From an uncultured Sphingomonadaceae bacterium (GTDB lineage: Bacteria > Pseudomonadota > Alphaproteobacteria > Sphingomonadales > Sphingomonadaceae), in NCBI GenBank assembly GCA_947493955.1, contig CANLSQ010000001.1, forward strand, positions 1,240,001 to 1,304,000: 64,000 nucleotides of DNA. Direction: 5' to 3'. Below are positions 20,473 to 30,377 of this stretch, piece by piece. The notes beneath the pieces are model-generated. The model worked only from the letters and a program-made list of their open reading frames with translations, was not told the DNA's origin and made no database searches. The position numbers and the translations under genes were made by a program. Each line of letters opens with the position of its first letter. Position 1 is the stretch's first letter.

Positions 20473-20778
20473 TTAACCCTTCATCCGGTTGACATCATCA
20501 ACGGCAATCGTGCCGCGCTGACGGAAGTAAATAACCAATATCGCAAGACCGATAGCCGCTTCACCTGCCGCAACCGTCAGGACAAACATCGCAAATATCT
20601 GCCCGGTCATGTCACCCAGAAAGGCGCTGAACGCGACCAGGTTCAGATTGACGGAGAGTAAAATCAGCTCGATCGCCATCAGGATAATGATGATATTCTT
20701 GCGGTTCAGAAAGATACCCAGCATGCCCATCACAAACAGGATGGAACTGACCACCAGATAATGTTCAATGCCGATCAT
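20473..20778 (-). CDS. nuoK: NADH-quinone oxidoreductase subunit K
   Basis: 101-aa, three-helix membrane subunit of complex I (MrpC-like). The buried glutamates of the proton path are visible in [18 protein letters not shown] (helix 2) and in the helix 3 region [17 protein letters not shown]. The length is exactly typical. The start overlaps the nuoJ stop by 4 bp (ATGA). Confidence 0.96.
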   Translation of the reverse strand: MIGIEHYLVVSSILFVMGMLGIFLNRKNIIIILMAIELILLSVNLNLVAFSAFLGDMTGQIFAMFVLTVAAGEAAIGLAILVIYFRQRGTIAVDDVNRMKG

Positions 20779-21386
20779 AGTTCGACCCCCTTGCCGACTT
20801 CTGGCTGCTCATTGCGTGTCGCATCTTGCGGACGTCTTGCGACCTGCTCCTGAATATTCTGGATCCGGACACCGCCGCGTTTGCGGTTGGTTAGAACAAT
20901 CGCACCGACCATGGCGACCAGTAGAACAAGACCCGCAGCTTCAAATATAAACACATATTTGGTGTAAAGCAGCGTGCCCAAAGCTTCGATATTAGAAGGC
21001 CCGCCTGCCGGAGGTCCAACAACAGCCGTTGCTTCGCCCATCCCGCCAGCACTCCATGCTCCGATACCAAATATGATTTCTGCCAGTAATACGAGAGCCA
21101 ACAAAAGCCCCAAAGGCAGGTTTTTCATGAAACCGGCCCGCAATTCGGCAAAGTCAATATCGAGCATCATCACGACAAACAGGAACAAAACCGCCACTGC
21201 GCCGACATAGACTATGACCAGCAAGGCCGCGATAAACTCGGCACCAACCAGCAACATCAATCCCGCAGCGTTAAAAAACGCCAAGATCAGCCACAAAACG
21301 CTATGCACAGGATTACGCGCAAAGATGCAAAACGCACCGCTGGCGATGACGATGGATGCGAATAGATAGAAAGCAAATATTTGCAT
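20775..21386 (-). CDS. nuoJ: NADH-quinone oxidoreductase subunit J
   Basis: 203-aa membrane subunit of complex I with five predicted helices. Motifs [19 protein letters not shown] and [20 protein letters not shown], the latter holding the pi-bulge tyrosine-glycine of helix 3, are diagnostic. The C-terminal cytoplasmic tail of about 40 residues is polar. A gap of 41 bp separates it from nuoI, one of the few non-overlapping junctions of the operon. Confidence 0.95.
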   Translation of the reverse strand: MQIFAFYLFASIVIASGAFCIFARNPVHSVLWLILAFFNAAGLMLLVGAEFIAALLVIVYVGAVAVLFLFVVMMLDIDFAELRAGFMKNLPLGLLLALVLLAEIIFGIGAWSAGGMGEATAVVGPPAGGPSNIEALGTLLYTKYVFIFEAAGLVLLVAMVGAIVLTNRKRGGVRIQNIQEQVARRPQDATRNEQPEVGKGVEL

Positions 21387-21427
21387 GTTTACGGTTTCCG
21401 TAACCCCCTTAGAATCCTGTCAGCGCC

Positions 21428-21913
21428 TTAACGATAGGGCGCGTCGGCGGCAAGGTTGGATGCGATGGCTCGCTCCCATTTGTCACCATTTTCAAGCAGT
21501 TTTGCCTTGTCGTAGATAAGTTCTTCACGTGTCTCGGTCGAATATTCGAAATTCGGTCCTTCAACCACGGCATCAACCGGACATGCCTCCTGACAGAAAC
21601 CGCAGTAAATACACTTGGTCATATCGATATCATAGCGCGTTGTGCGGCGGCTGCCATCCTCGCGCGGTTCCGCCTCGATCGTGATCGCCTGTGCCGGACA
21701 AACCGCTTCGCACAGCTTGCAGGCAATGCAGCGCTCTTCCCCATTGGGATAGCGGCGCAGCACATGCTCGCCCCGGAACCGCGGCGAAATCGGGTTTTTC
21801 TCGTAGGGATAGTTGATCGTCTTTTTCTTTTTGAAGAAATATTTCAGCGTCAAAGCATGCGCCAAAACGATCTCATACAGAGAGAAGGCTTTTATGACTT
21901 GTGATATTCTCAT
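21428..21913 (-). CDS. nuoI: NADH-quinone oxidoreductase subunit I (2x[4Fe-4S])
   Basis: 161-aa ferredoxin-like subunit carrying clusters N6a and N6b of complex I. The two cysteine motifs are [12 protein letters not shown] and [12 protein letters not shown]. An amphipathic N-terminal helix ([20 protein letters not shown]) anchors it to the membrane. The start at 21913 was preferred over an ATG three codons upstream (21922) because it gives the ATGA overlap with nuoH and the family's usual length of about 162 aa. Confidence 0.95.
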   Translation of the reverse strand: MRISQVIKAFSLYEIVLAHALTLKYFFKKKKTINYPYEKNPISPRFRGEHVLRRYPNGEERCIACKLCEAVCPAQAITIEAEPREDGSRRTTRYDIDMTKCIYCGFCQEACPVDAVVEGPNFEYSTETREELIYDKAKLLENGDKWERAIASNLAADAPYR

Positions 21914-22962
21914 AACGGCCATCCAAATTTATCAATCATTACATATCCGCTGACCAAGAATACCCAGAATATGCTGATCGGCAGGAACACTTTCCAACCC
22001 AGACGCATGAGTTGATCATAGCGATAGCGCGGAACCGTGGCCCAGGCCCAACTGAAGATGAAGAAAATCATGAACATCTTCAAGAACAGCCAGATAATCC
22101 CCGGCACAGCATAAAGCGGTTCCCAGTCAACTGGTGGCAGCCATCCGCCCCAGAACAGGATGACGTTGAGCGCACACATCAACAGGATGTTGGCATATTC
22201 GCCAAGCCAGAACAGCGCGAAAGACATGGACGAATATTCGGTCTGATAGCCGGCGACCAGCTCACTCTCCGCCTCAGTAAGGTCGAAAGGCGCGCGCGCC
22301 GTCTCTGCCATTGAACTGATTAGGAACATCACCGCCATCGGAAAGAGCAACGGATTGAGGCCATATGCGCTGACGGCGCCAAAGATATGGCCTTCCTGCG
22401 CTTTGATAATCTCGTTGAGATTAAATGTGCCGGCAAACAGCACGACCGAAATCAGGATGAACCCGATGGAGACTTCATAAGAAATCATCTGCGCCGCCGC
22501 ACGCATGGCCGAGAAAAACGGATATTTGGAGTTACTCGCCCAACCGGAAATCACTACACCATAGACACCAAGCGAACTGATCGCGAGAATGTAAAGCACA
22601 CCGATATTGATGTTCGCGAGGACCATTTCCTCGCTGAATGGAATGACCGCCCAGGCCAGCAAAGCCACGGTAAAGGTAATGATCGGCGCCAGCAGGAACA
22701 GGCCTTTATTGGCACCTGATGGAATGATTGTTTCCTGCAGGAACACCTTCAGACCGTCAGCAAAACTCTGCAACAAGCCGAATGGCCCGACCACATTGGG
22801 GCCGCGGCGCAAAGCCACTGCGGCAATAATCTTGCGATCAACATAGATGATCATCGCCACGGCCAGCATCAGCGGCAAGGCGATCAGCAGAATTAGTGCC
22901 AGTGTGGCGACCAACCAGCCCAATTCAGGGCCTAGAAAAGTCGATTGGAGATATTCGGTCAC
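21910..22962 (-). CDS. nuoH: NADH-quinone oxidoreductase subunit H
   Basis: 350-aa heel subunit of the complex I membrane arm, forming the quinone-access chamber with NuoB and NuoD. The conserved segments are [20 protein letters not shown] (first loop), [20 protein letters not shown] (the acidic quinone-site loop) and [20 protein letters not shown] near the C-terminus. Eight hydrophobic helices are predicted. Overlaps both neighbours by 4 bp (ATGA). Confidence 0.96.
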   Translation of the reverse strand: MTEYLQSTFLGPELGWLVATLALILLIALPLMLAVAMIIYVDRKIIAAVALRRGPNVVGPFGLLQSFADGLKVFLQETIIPSGANKGLFLLAPIITFTVALLAWAVIPFSEEMVLANINIGVLYILAISSLGVYGVVISGWASNSKYPFFSAMRAAAQMISYEVSIGFILISVVLFAGTFNLNEIIKAQEGHIFGAVSAYGLNPLLFPMAVMFLISSMAETARAPFDLTEAESELVAGYQTEYSSMSFALFWLGEYANILLMCALNVILFWGGWLPPVDWEPLYAVPGIIWLFLKMFMIFFIFSWAWATVPRYRYDQLMRLGWKVFLPISIFWVFLVSGYVMIDKFGWPL

Positions 22963-23243
22963 TTATTCTCTCCCAAATCACTCGACGGCGCATGCCGGTT
23001 CCAGAACCGAATGAGAAAATCAAACAAAATACCATTTGCCGCAATCCAGATTGAATCAAGGGAACCTTGCAAAATCGCCCTTAGAAGCGCCGCCCTTACA
23101 ACAGGACTATCTTCTGGACCAAAGGGCATTTGAGCAGATTTAACTTCGTAATAGGTCATCCAAAATGACGCGAAGAACACAAGAACAGCAAGCACATAGA
23201 AAATCTTAGGCGCCCTAACGAGAATATCCGGAAGCTGATTCAT
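22959..23243 (-). CDS. Small membrane protein inserted between nuoG and nuoH
   Basis: 94-aa protein not recognised as any standard complex I subunit. One clear membrane helix lies at residues 13-30 (IFYVLAVLVFFASFWMTYYE) and a weaker hydrophobic stretch at about 62-82 (ILFDFLIRFW region). Both junctions are 4-bp ATGA overlaps with nuoG and nuoH, so it is cotranslated with complex I. The frame has no stop and fits the operon spacing, which supports a real gene. A role as accessory subunit or assembly factor of complex I is inference from position only. Confidence 0.75.
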   Translation of the reverse strand: MNQLPDILVRAPKIFYVLAVLVFFASFWMTYYEVKSAQMPFGPEDSPVVRAALLRAILQGSLDSIWIAANGILFDFLIRFWNRHAPSSDLGENK

Positions 23244-25252
23244 TCTGCCGCCTCCAGCATATCGTCACCGTGCAGCAATTCTGCCGAACAGCGCTGCATC
23301 GTCGCGCTGGCGCGGGCGATGCTGTTGGTGAGGTAGAAATCCTTGATCGGATGGACGCCCTGCCCGCTCGGCTTATCCGGCAATCCGGAAGGCGGTGCCC
23401 AATCAAACGACACAAGGCCTTCTTCTGCCATTTCCGGATGATCCTTGAACATCTTGCCGCGCAGCTCTTCAAAACTGTCAAACGGCAGCGTCTTGCCCAT
23501 TACGTCGGATAAGGCCCTTAAAATGCTCCAGTCTTCACGTGCATCGCCGGGAGCGAAAATTGCTTTACTGGAACGCTGCACCCGGCCTTCCAGATTAACA
23601 TAGGTCCCGTTTTTCTCGGTATAGGCCGCCGCTGGCAGGATCACGTCTGCTGCATGCGCGCCCGCGTCACCATGATGCCCGATATAGACCTTGAAGCTCT
23701 TATCAAACGCCGCATAATCCATTTCATCCGCGCCGAGCGAGAAGAGAAGCTTTGGTTTCTTCGCTGCAATCGCCTTGATGCCGCCATCATAGGCATAGCC
23801 GAGCATCAGTCCGCCCGTGCGCGACGCGCCAATATGAAGGACGTTGAAACCATTCCAGTCATCCCGAACCAGCTTATATTTTGATACCAGTTTCAGGGCT
23901 GCGCCATGCGCGCCTTCCACACTCAACGCGCCACCGCCAAGGATGAGTGCGGGCTTCTCGGCATTTTTCAAAGCATCGGCTACGGCCTTGGGAAGCTTGG
24001 TCAACAGGCTCATATCATCGCCCAGCCACTCCACCGGATAGGTTTGATCCGCTTCCGGACCGATACCAAAGACTTTCGCGCCGCCTTTACGTACAGCCTT
24101 GCGGATACGTGTGTTGACCAGCGATGCTTCCCAGCGCGGATTGGTCGAGACCAGCACGATCACATCGGCATCTTCAATGCCGGCAATGGTCGTGTTGAAA
24201 TTAACTGAAGCCAGATTGGACACATCATAAGACAAGCCTGTCTGACGCCCTTCGAGCATATCGGACCGCATGGATTTCAGCAGCCGCTTGGTCGCATACA
24301 TGGTTTCGCAATCGACCAGATCACCGGCAATGGCGGCCACCGAACTGCCAGCCTTGACCGCAGCAATGGTCTCAAAGGCCTCATTCCAACTCGCAGGAAC
24401 CAATTTGCCATCGCGGCGGATATAGGGCTTATCCAGACGACGCTTCATCAGGCCGTCAATCGCGTGGCGCGTCTTGTCGGTCGCCCATTCCTCATTCACA
24501 TCATCATTGACGCGAGGCAGAGCGCGCAGCACTTCGCGGCCGCGGCTATCGATACGGATATTGGTGCCGACGCCGTCCATGACATCGATGCCCATGGTCT
24601 TGGTCAGCTCCCAAGGGCGGGCCTCAAACGCATAAGGCTTGCTGGTCAGCGCACCGACAGGGCAAAGATCAACAACATTGCCTGAAAGCTCACTATGCAC
24701 AGCGCCTTCAAGATAGGATGTAATCTCCATCCCCTCACCGCGTCCAATCGCTCCGATTTCTTCGACACCGGCCACTTCTTCGGCAAAGCGGACACAGCGG
24801 GTGCAATGGATACAGCGGGTCATGATCGTCTTGACCACCGGCCCCATATATTTCTCGGTCACCGCGCGCTTGTTCTCGTCATAGCGCGATCCGCCCTTGC
24901 CATAGGCCATGGCCTGATCCTGCAGGTCGCACTCGCCGCCCTGATCGCAAATCGGACAGTCAAGCGGGTGGTTGATGAGGAGAAACTCCATCACGCCTTC
25001 ACGGGCTTTTTTGACCATTTCGCTATCGGTGCGAATTTCCTGACCTTCGGCAGCGGGCAGCGCACAGCTCGCTTGCGGCTTAGGCGGCCCAGGCTTTACC
25101 TCGACCAGACACATGCGGCAATTGCCGGCGATGCTCAGGCGCTCATGATAGCAGAAGCGCGGAATTTCCTTACCCGCAAGCTCAGCAGCCTGCAGTACGG
25201 TTGCGCCCTGTGGAACCTCGAGTTCAATACCATCAACGGTGACTTTAGGCAT
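23240..25252 (-). CDS. nuoG: NADH-quinone oxidoreductase subunit G
   Basis: 670-aa iron-sulfur subunit of the NADH dehydrogenase module. It has an N-terminal [2Fe-2S] ferredoxin domain (CYHERLSIAGNCRMCLVEV), a His/Cys-ligated [4Fe-4S] segment (HPLDCPICDQGGECDLQDQ) and a third cluster CIHCTRCVRF followed by CPVGALTSK. The molybdopterin-oxidoreductase-like C-terminal domain lacks a cofactor role in complex I. The start overlaps the stop of a 55-codon gene by one base (TAATG). Confidence 0.96.
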   Translation of the reverse strand: MPKVTVDGIELEVPQGATVLQAAELAGKEIPRFCYHERLSIAGNCRMCLVEVKPGPPKPQASCALPAAEGQEIRTDSEMVKKAREGVMEFLLINHPLDCPICDQGGECDLQDQAMAYGKGGSRYDENKRAVTEKYMGPVVKTIMTRCIHCTRCVRFAEEVAGVEEIGAIGRGEGMEITSYLEGAVHSELSGNVVDLCPVGALTSKPYAFEARPWELTKTMGIDVMDGVGTNIRIDSRGREVLRALPRVNDDVNEEWATDKTRHAIDGLMKRRLDKPYIRRDGKLVPASWNEAFETIAAVKAGSSVAAIAGDLVDCETMYATKRLLKSMRSDMLEGRQTGLSYDVSNLASVNFNTTIAGIEDADVIVLVSTNPRWEASLVNTRIRKAVRKGGAKVFGIGPEADQTYPVEWLGDDMSLLTKLPKAVADALKNAEKPALILGGGALSVEGAHGAALKLVSKYKLVRDDWNGFNVLHIGASRTGGLMLGYAYDGGIKAIAAKKPKLLFSLGADEMDYAAFDKSFKVYIGHHGDAGAHAADVILPAAAYTEKNGTYVNLEGRVQRSSKAIFAPGDAREDWSILRALSDVMGKTLPFDSFEELRGKMFKDHPEMAEEGLVSFDWAPPSGLPDKPSGQGVHPIKDFYLTNSIARASATMQRCSAELLHGDDMLEAAE

Positions 25253-25419
25253 TACGAACTCCCAAATCCAAAATTGTCGCCGAAGAAGAATAATAGCGCC
25301 GCCAGAATGACACCCATGGATAGCAAAAACCCGAGCGCTTGTATTCGCGCACGTTTCGAGCTTCTTTCCGGAATAAACTGGCCGAGCATCTCAATGATAA
25401 GTTCAACAAGCGAAGCCAT
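25252..25419 (-). CDS. 55-aa membrane protein between nuoF and nuoG
   Basis: A 55-codon frame fills the space between nuoF and nuoG. It starts ATG at 25419, one base after the nuoF stop, and its TAA overlaps the nuoG ATG by one base. The N-terminal half is amphipathic and basic (MASLVELIIEMLGQFIPERS, then SKRARIQ). The C-terminal half is one membrane helix (ALGFLLSMGVILAALLFFFG) ending in a short Gly/Phe/Ser tail. The exact fit to both neighbours makes a chance frame unlikely. No family is recognised. An accessory role in complex I is inferred from position. Confidence 0.7.
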   Translation of the reverse strand: MASLVELIIEMLGQFIPERSSKRARIQALGFLLSMGVILAALLFFFGDNFGFGSS

Positions 25420-25420
25420 C

Positions 25421-26731
25421 TCATTCCGCCGCCTCCATCACCGGTTCAGCACCGGTATTCTCACGAATACGCCGCTCCAGCTCTGGTCGGAAATGGCGGA
25501 TCAGGCCCTGAATTGGCCAGGCCGCCGCATCACCGAGCGCGCAAATGGTATGGCCTTCGACCTGTTTCGTGACTTCATGCAGCGTATCGATTTCCTCGAT
25601 CGTCGCATCGCCGTCGCGCAGGCGTTCCATGACGCGCCACATCCAGCCCGTGCCTTCACGGCACGGCGTGCACTGGCCGCAGCTTTCATGTTTGTAGAAA
25701 TAGCTCAGTCTTGAAATCGCGCGGACGATATCGGTGCTCTTGTCCATCACGATGACCGCTGCTGTACCGAGCCCAGATTTGAGCGCGCTAAGGCCGTCAA
25801 AATCCATTGGCGCGTCCATGATTTCATGGGCTGGCACCAGTGGAACCGATGATCCGCCGGGAATCACCGCCAGCAGATTGTCCCACCCGCCAGTAATACC
25901 GCCGCAATGTTTCTCGATCATATCCTTGAACGGGATCGACATGGCTTCTTCGAAGACAGCGGGCTTTTCCACATGCCCAGAAACCTGAAACAATTTCGTG
26001 CCGTGGTTATTCTCGCGGCCAAAGCTCGCAAACCAGCTCGCACCGCGTCTCAAAATGGTCGGAACAACCGCGATGGATTCGACATTATTCACCGTTGTTG
26101 GGCAGCCATAGAGGCCAGCACCGGCAGGAAATGGCGGTTTCAGGCGCGGCTGGCCTTTCTTGCCTTCGAGGCTTTCAATCATCGCGGTTTCTTCACCGCA
26201 AATGTAAGCGCCTGCACCGCGATGGACGAAGACGTCGAAGTCATAGCCGGATTTGGCAGCGTTCTTGCCAATCAGCCCAGCGTCATAGGCTTCCTTGACG
26301 GCCGCTTCCATGACCTTGGCTTCGGCAATATATTCGCCGCGTATATATATGTACGCCGCCCGCGCACGCATGGCGAAACCGGCAATCAGTGCGCCTTCGA
26401 TCAGCTTGTGCGGATCATTGCGCAGGATTTCGCGGTCTTTGCAGCTGCCGGGTTCGGACTCATCGGCATTGATGACCAGAAAGCTTGGCCGACCGTCGGG
26501 TGACTCTTTCGGCATGAAGGACCATTTCAGACCGGTCGGAAAACCCGCACCGCCGCGACCGCGCAGGCCGCTTGCCTTCATCTCTTCGATAATCTTGTCA
26601 TTGCCGCGCTTTATAATGTCGGCCGTATTATCCCAATCGCCGCGCTTCTGCGCAGCTTTCAAATCCCATGACTGAAAGCCATAAACGTTGGTGAATATCC
26701 GGTCCTTGTCCTGGAGAAAGTCAAAAGCCAT
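25421..26731 (-). CDS. nuoF: NADH-quinone oxidoreductase subunit F (NADH/FMN binding)
   Basis: 436-aa subunit that binds NADH and FMN and holds cluster N3. The nucleotide-binding glycine-rich segment is [20 protein letters not shown], the FMN region is [19 protein letters not shown], and the [4Fe-4S] cysteines are in [15 protein letters not shown] with the distal Cys in [13 protein letters not shown]. The start overlaps the stop of a 30-codon gene by one base. Confidence 0.97.
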   Translation of the reverse strand: MAFDFLQDKDRIFTNVYGFQSWDLKAAQKRGDWDNTADIIKRGNDKIIEEMKASGLRGRGGAGFPTGLKWSFMPKESPDGRPSFLVINADESEPGSCKDREILRNDPHKLIEGALIAGFAMRARAAYIYIRGEYIAEAKVMEAAVKEAYDAGLIGKNAAKSGYDFDVFVHRGAGAYICGEETAMIESLEGKKGQPRLKPPFPAGAGLYGCPTTVNNVESIAVVPTILRRGASWFASFGRENNHGTKLFQVSGHVEKPAVFEEAMSIPFKDMIEKHCGGITGGWDNLLAVIPGGSSVPLVPAHEIMDAPMDFDGLSALKSGLGTAAVIVMDKSTDIVRAISRLSYFYKHESCGQCTPCREGTGWMWRVMERLRDGDATIEEIDTLHEVTKQVEGHTICALGDAAAWPIQGLIRHFRPELERRIRENTGAEPVMEAAE

Positions 26732-26823
26732 TATTTCTTACTCCTGCGGCCCCAGAGGCCGCCTGCAACCGCAATCGCAACCACTGCCAGCGCAACCCAT
26801 CCTGCATATCCGTCGAGCAGCAT
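26731..26823 (-). CDS. 30-aa single-helix membrane micropeptide between nuoE and nuoF
   Basis: The 93-bp space between nuoE and nuoF is an open frame of 30 codons. It starts ATG at 26823, one base after the nuoE TAG (26825-26827), and its TAA shares one base with the nuoF ATG. It would encode a short N-terminus, one hydrophobic helix ([18 protein letters not shown]) and a basic tail GRRSKK, the classic pattern of a single-pass membrane peptide oriented with a cytoplasmic C-terminus. Overlapping junctions on both sides support translation. No family recognised; it is easily missed by gene callers because of its size. Confidence 0.65.
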   Translation of the reverse strand: MLLDGYAGWVALAVVAIAVAGGLWGRRSKK

Positions 26824-26824
26824 C

Positions 26825-27490
26825 CTACCACTCCTTCCGGTAATCGTGATTGGCCTTGACCATATCTTTCAAAATCACTGGACCGCCTTCTGGTTCACTG
26901 GTCTTGCGACCAATTTGTGAACCGACCGGAATTTCTTTGCCGTCGGCCAGATCTTCCAAAATACGCGTCATGATATCGTAATCGAGATCTTCGTAATTAT
27001 CGTCGTTAATCTGGACCATCGGGGCATTGGAGCAATTGCCCATACATTCGACTTCGGTCAGCGTGAACAGGCCATCCGGTGTGGTTTTGCCCTTGGCCAT
27101 GCCTTTATTCTTGCAAGCCGCCATCACGTCATCGCTGCCGCGCAGCATACATGGTGTCGTGCCGCAAACCTGTACATGGAAACGTCCAACCGGCGCGAGA
27201 TTATACATGGTATAAAAAGTCGCGACTTCATAGGCGCGCATATAGGGCATGTCCAAATAGGCCGCGACATATTCGATCACCGGAACCGGTAGCCAGCCCT
27301 GTGTTTCGGTATCCGCACCAACCTGGCGCTGGGCGAGATCAAGCAAGGCCATAACCGCCGATTTCTGGCGGCCTTCCGGATATTTCGCGATCTGCCATTT
27401 GGCGAGTTTTTCGTTCGCTGGCGTGAATTTGAAATCGCCCCATTTAGCGCGCACTTCAAGTTCATCAGGTATGTTTGGAGCTTCAGCCAT
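26825..27490 (-). CDS. nuoE: NADH-quinone oxidoreductase subunit E ([2Fe-2S])
   Basis: 221-aa thioredoxin-fold subunit with cluster N1a. The four cysteines are in VCGTTPCMLRGSDDV and EVECMGNCSNAPMVQIND. The N-terminal helical domain starts at KFTPANEKLAKWQIAKYPEG. It overlaps the end of the preceding small gene by 8 bp and is followed by a 30-codon frame. Confidence 0.96.
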   Translation of the reverse strand: MAEAPNIPDELEVRAKWGDFKFTPANEKLAKWQIAKYPEGRQKSAVMALLDLAQRQVGADTETQGWLPVPVIEYVAAYLDMPYMRAYEVATFYTMYNLAPVGRFHVQVCGTTPCMLRGSDDVMAACKNKGMAKGKTTPDGLFTLTEVECMGNCSNAPMVQINDDNYEDLDYDIMTRILEDLADGKEIPVGSQIGRKTSEPEGGPVILKDMVKANHDYRKEW

Positions 27491-27734
27491 CTACATCACT
27501 TTTGTTTCGCGTATCAAAACGCGCTTCCCCGATTTCGTCCCAATGCTTTGAGAAATATATGTTCAACCAGAAGCCAGCGGCAACCAGACCCACCATCATG
27601 GTCAGCAAGATGATATTCCAGATCATGTTTTCAGGCCGCCACAATTCCCAAAGCAGCATGATCGCCACGATTACAAAGACCGTTGCGCCGCCACCGAGCC
27701 GCCATCTTTTCGATGTGTCGGGAGCGTCAGCCAT
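27483..27734 (-). CDS. Small two-helix membrane protein between nuoD and nuoE
   Basis: 83-aa protein if started at ATG 27734; an upstream ATG at 27779 would lie deep inside the preceding gene and is less likely. The N-terminus is [16 protein letters not shown]. Two membrane helices follow (ATVFVIVAIMLLWELW and NIILLTMMVGLVAAGFWLNI) and then a charged tail. It overlaps the preceding small gene by 8 bp and nuoE by 8 bp. Not a known complex I core subunit; function unknown. Confidence 0.72.
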   Translation of the reverse strand: MADAPDTSKRWRLGGGATVFVIVAIMLLWELWRPENMIWNIILLTMMVGLVAAGFWLNIYFSKHWDEIGEARFDTRNKSDVDG

Positions 27735-27909
27735 GGTGCAACCTCCGTTCGAGATAACGCCCGGCATATAGTCCGACAACCGCCGCGAAGGCGGTCGACA
27801 GTGTTTCTTTCAGGCTGACTTCACCATGAAACGCCATAAGATAACCCGCCACAAGCGAAGCAAAGCCAGCGAACGCGGCAATAAAAATGATGATCTCGCG
27901 ACCGATCAC
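27727..27909 (-). CDS. 60-aa two-helix membrane protein after nuoD
   Basis: 60 aa with two short hydrophobic helices ([20 protein letters not shown] and [18 protein letters not shown]) and a basic end ERRLHHG. The start ATG overlaps the nuoD stop by 4 bp (ATGA) and the end overlaps the next small gene. No family recognised. It is the first of a pair of small membrane genes lying between nuoD and nuoE. Confidence 0.72.
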   Translation of the reverse strand: MIGREIIIFIAAFAGFASLVAGYLMAFHGEVSLKETLSTAFAAVVGLYAGRYLERRLHHG

Positions 27910-29138
27910 CGGTCACACTCCCCGAACACGACATCCATCGCGCCCAAAATGGCGGTGGCATCGGGCAGCATATGGCCCTTGGTCATGAAATCCATTGCCT
28001 GCAAATGCGAAAATGCAGTTGGTCTGATCTTGCAGCGATAGGGCTTGTTGCTGCCATCGCTGACCAGATAGACACCAAATTCGCCCTTCGGGCTTTCGGT
28101 CGCCACATAGACCTCGCCTGCGGGAACGTGGAAGCCTTCGGTATAAAGCTTGAAGTGATGGATCAAGGCTTCCATCGACTGTTTCATCTCGCCGCGTTTG
28201 GGCGGGACCACCTTGCGGTCGCTGCTTGCCACTGGTCCATCGGGCATTTCATTCAGGCACTGGCGCATGATCCGTGCGGACTGGCGCACTTCCTCTACCC
28301 GAACCATGAAGCGGTCATAACAGTCGCCGCGCGTACCAACTGGCACATCAAATTCCATGCGGTCATAAACGTCATAAGGCTGCGACTTGCGGAGATCCCA
28401 GGCAATGCCGCTGCCACGGATCATCGGGCCGGAAAAGCCCCAGCGCACCGCGTCGTCCTTGGACACGGTGGCAATATCCACATTGCGCTGTTTGAAAATG
28501 CGGTTATCGATGACCAGGCTCATGGCATCTTCAAAGAAAGACGGAAACTCGTCCAGCCAGTCGGCCATGTCGGTAAGCAGCTTCAGCGGTACATCCTGAT
28601 GCACGCCGCCGGGCCGGAACCATGCGCTGTGCATACGCGCGCCGCTGGCACGTTCAAAAAAGGCGAGACATTGCTCGCGAATTTCGAACACCCAGATATT
28701 GGGCGTCATCGCTCCCACATCCATCACATGCGCACCGATGTTGAGCATATGGTTGCAGATGCGTGTCAGTTCCGCGAACAAAACTCTCAGATATTGGCCG
28801 CGCAGAGGCACTTCGATATCGAGCAGCTTCTCGATCGCCAGCACATAGCTATATTCCATCGCCAGCGGAGAGCAGTAATCCAGCCGGTCAAAATAAGGCA
28901 AAGCCTGCAAATAGGTTTTATGCTCGATCAGCTTTTCGGTGCCGCGGTGGAGCAAGCCGACATGCGGATCAACTCTTTCGACGACCTCACCATCAAGCTC
29001 CATCACCAACCGCAAAACGCCGTGCGCTGCGGGATGCTGGGGACCGAAGTTGATTGTGTAATTCTGGATTTCCAGATCACCAACCGTGGGATCAGCCTCG
29101 TCTGCAATACCATCCATTTCGTCGAGATAGTCAGCCAT
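27906..29138 (-). CDS. nuoD: NADH-quinone oxidoreductase subunit D
   Basis: 410-aa subunit of the quinone-binding module, related to the large subunit of NiFe hydrogenases. Conserved stretches are [20 protein letters not shown] (quinone-site histidine near the N-terminus), [14 protein letters not shown] and, at the C-terminus, [12 protein letters not shown] with the terminal arginine. It is separate from NuoC, unlike the fused CD protein of E. coli. One-base overlap with nuoC. Confidence 0.97.
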   Translation of the reverse strand: MADYLDEMDGIADEADPTVGDLEIQNYTINFGPQHPAAHGVLRLVMELDGEVVERVDPHVGLLHRGTEKLIEHKTYLQALPYFDRLDYCSPLAMEYSYVLAIEKLLDIEVPLRGQYLRVLFAELTRICNHMLNIGAHVMDVGAMTPNIWVFEIREQCLAFFERASGARMHSAWFRPGGVHQDVPLKLLTDMADWLDEFPSFFEDAMSLVIDNRIFKQRNVDIATVSKDDAVRWGFSGPMIRGSGIAWDLRKSQPYDVYDRMEFDVPVGTRGDCYDRFMVRVEEVRQSARIMRQCLNEMPDGPVASSDRKVVPPKRGEMKQSMEALIHHFKLYTEGFHVPAGEVYVATESPKGEFGVYLVSDGSNKPYRCKIRPTAFSHLQAMDFMTKGHMLPDATAILGAMDVVFGECDR

Positions 29139-29788
29139 TATTCCTTGGCCCCCTTATCATCACCATCTTCCGACTTTTCATCGCTTTTTTCATCACCGGG
29201 CAAGATGTAATCCGCACCCTCCCAGGGCGACATGAAGTCGAAGCTGCGGAAATCCTGCGCCAGTTTCACCGGCTCGTAAACCACACGCTTGGCTTCTTCG
29301 GAATAGCGCATCTCGACATAGCCTGTCAGCGGGAAGTCCTTGCGGAACGGATGGCCCTGAAAGCCATAGTCGGTCAGGATCCGACGCAGGTCCGTATTGC
29401 CGTCGAATAGCACGCCGTAGAGATCAAACACTTCACGCTCGAGCCAGCCAGCCACTTCCCAGATATGCGTTACGGTTGGTACCGGCGTGTCCTCGTCGGT
29501 TGTCACTTTTACACGGATGCGATGATTTTTGGTCAGGCTGAGCAGATGATAGCAGACTTCGAAACGCTCGGGGCGATCCGGATAGTCAACACCGGCAATC
29601 TCGACCAGCTGTTGATATTCATGCTTGGTCCGCAATTTTTCCATCACATCGGGCAGCTTCTTGCGGTCTACGGTAAAGCTGATTTCATCATAGGCTTCGA
29701 CCGTATCAAGAACGGCCGCGCCCAGGGATTTCGCGAGAGTGGCAGCAACGCCTTCGTTGCTGGACATGGTTGGGGCCCCGTTTGCCAT
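29138..29788 (-). CDS. nuoC: NADH-quinone oxidoreductase subunit C
   Basis: 216-aa hydrophilic subunit of complex I. The signature block is [20 protein letters not shown] followed by [20 protein letters not shown]. The C-terminal end is charged and low-complexity (Glu/Asp/Lys-rich after GDEKSDEKS). It starts 1 bp after the nuoB stop and overlaps nuoD by one base. Confidence 0.96.
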   Translation of the reverse strand: MANGAPTMSSNEGVAATLAKSLGAAVLDTVEAYDEISFTVDRKKLPDVMEKLRTKHEYQQLVEIAGVDYPDRPERFEVCYHLLSLTKNHRIRVKVTTDEDTPVPTVTHIWEVAGWLEREVFDLYGVLFDGNTDLRRILTDYGFQGHPFRKDFPLTGYVEMRYSEEAKRVVYEPVKLAQDFRSFDFMSPWEGADYILPGDEKSDEKSEDGDDKGAKE

Positions 29789-29789
29789 A

Positions 29790-30377
29790 TTAACGCTCTA
29801 GTGTCCCGATGCGGCGGATCTTCCGCTGCAATTGCATCACACCGTAAAGCAGCGCCTCCGCCGTTGGCGGGCATCCCGGCACGTAAATGTCAACCGGTAC
29901 GATCCGGTCACAGCCGCGCACGACCGAATAGCTGTAATGGTAATAGCCACCGCCATTGGCACAGCTGCCCATGGAAATGACATATTTGGGTTCTGACATC
30001 TGGTCATAAACCTTGCGCAAAGCGGGTGCCATCTTGTTGCACAGCGTTCCTGCCACGATCATCACGTCAGATTGACGCGGACTGGCACGGGGAGCAGCGC
30101 CGAAACGTTCCATGTCATAACGCGGCATATTGACGTGAATCATCTCTACCGCACAACAGGCGAGACCAAAGGTCATCCACCAGAGCGAACCGGTGCGCGC
30201 CCATTGGAACAGGTCTTCAGTGGACGTGACAAGAAAACCCTTGTCATTCACCTCTGAATTCAAGTCTTTGAAAAACGCCTCGTCCGGCTGCGTATTTGGG
30301 GCCATTGGCGTACCATCAGCATTCAGAATAACGTTGCTGCCAGTTTCTACTCCCAATCGAGCGCTCCCATTTTCCAT
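29790..30377 (-). CDS. nuoB: NADH-quinone oxidoreductase subunit B (cluster N2)
   Basis: 195-aa subunit carrying the terminal [4Fe-4S] cluster N2. The adjacent cysteines are in [12 protein letters not shown], with the other two in [19 protein letters not shown] and [14 protein letters not shown]. The chosen ATG (30377) makes a 31-bp overlap with nuoA. A TTG seven codons downstream (30356) is an alternative start with less overlap; the N-terminal ~35 residues are not conserved in the family, so the choice is open. Confidence 0.95.
   Translation of the reverse strand: MENGSARLGVETGSNVILNADGTPMAPNTQPDEAFFKDLNSEVNDKGFLVTSTEDLFQWARTGSLWWMTFGLACCAVEMIHVNMPRYDMERFGAAPRASPRQSDVMIVAGTLCNKMAPALRKVYDQMSEPKYVISMGSCANGGGYYHYSYSVVRGCDRIVPVDIYVPGCPPTAEALLYGVMQLQRKIRRIGTLER

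Noticed and set aside
24695-25714. 339-codon plus-strand frame antisense to nuoG, the 55-aa gene and nuoF
   Set aside because: It crosses three coupled genes on the other strand and has no family features or ribosome site.
27972-29210. 412-codon plus-strand frame antisense to nuoD
   Set aside because: It is the mirror of a certain gene with strong codon bias; its translation shows no recognisable family and is His-rich in the way of antisense frames.
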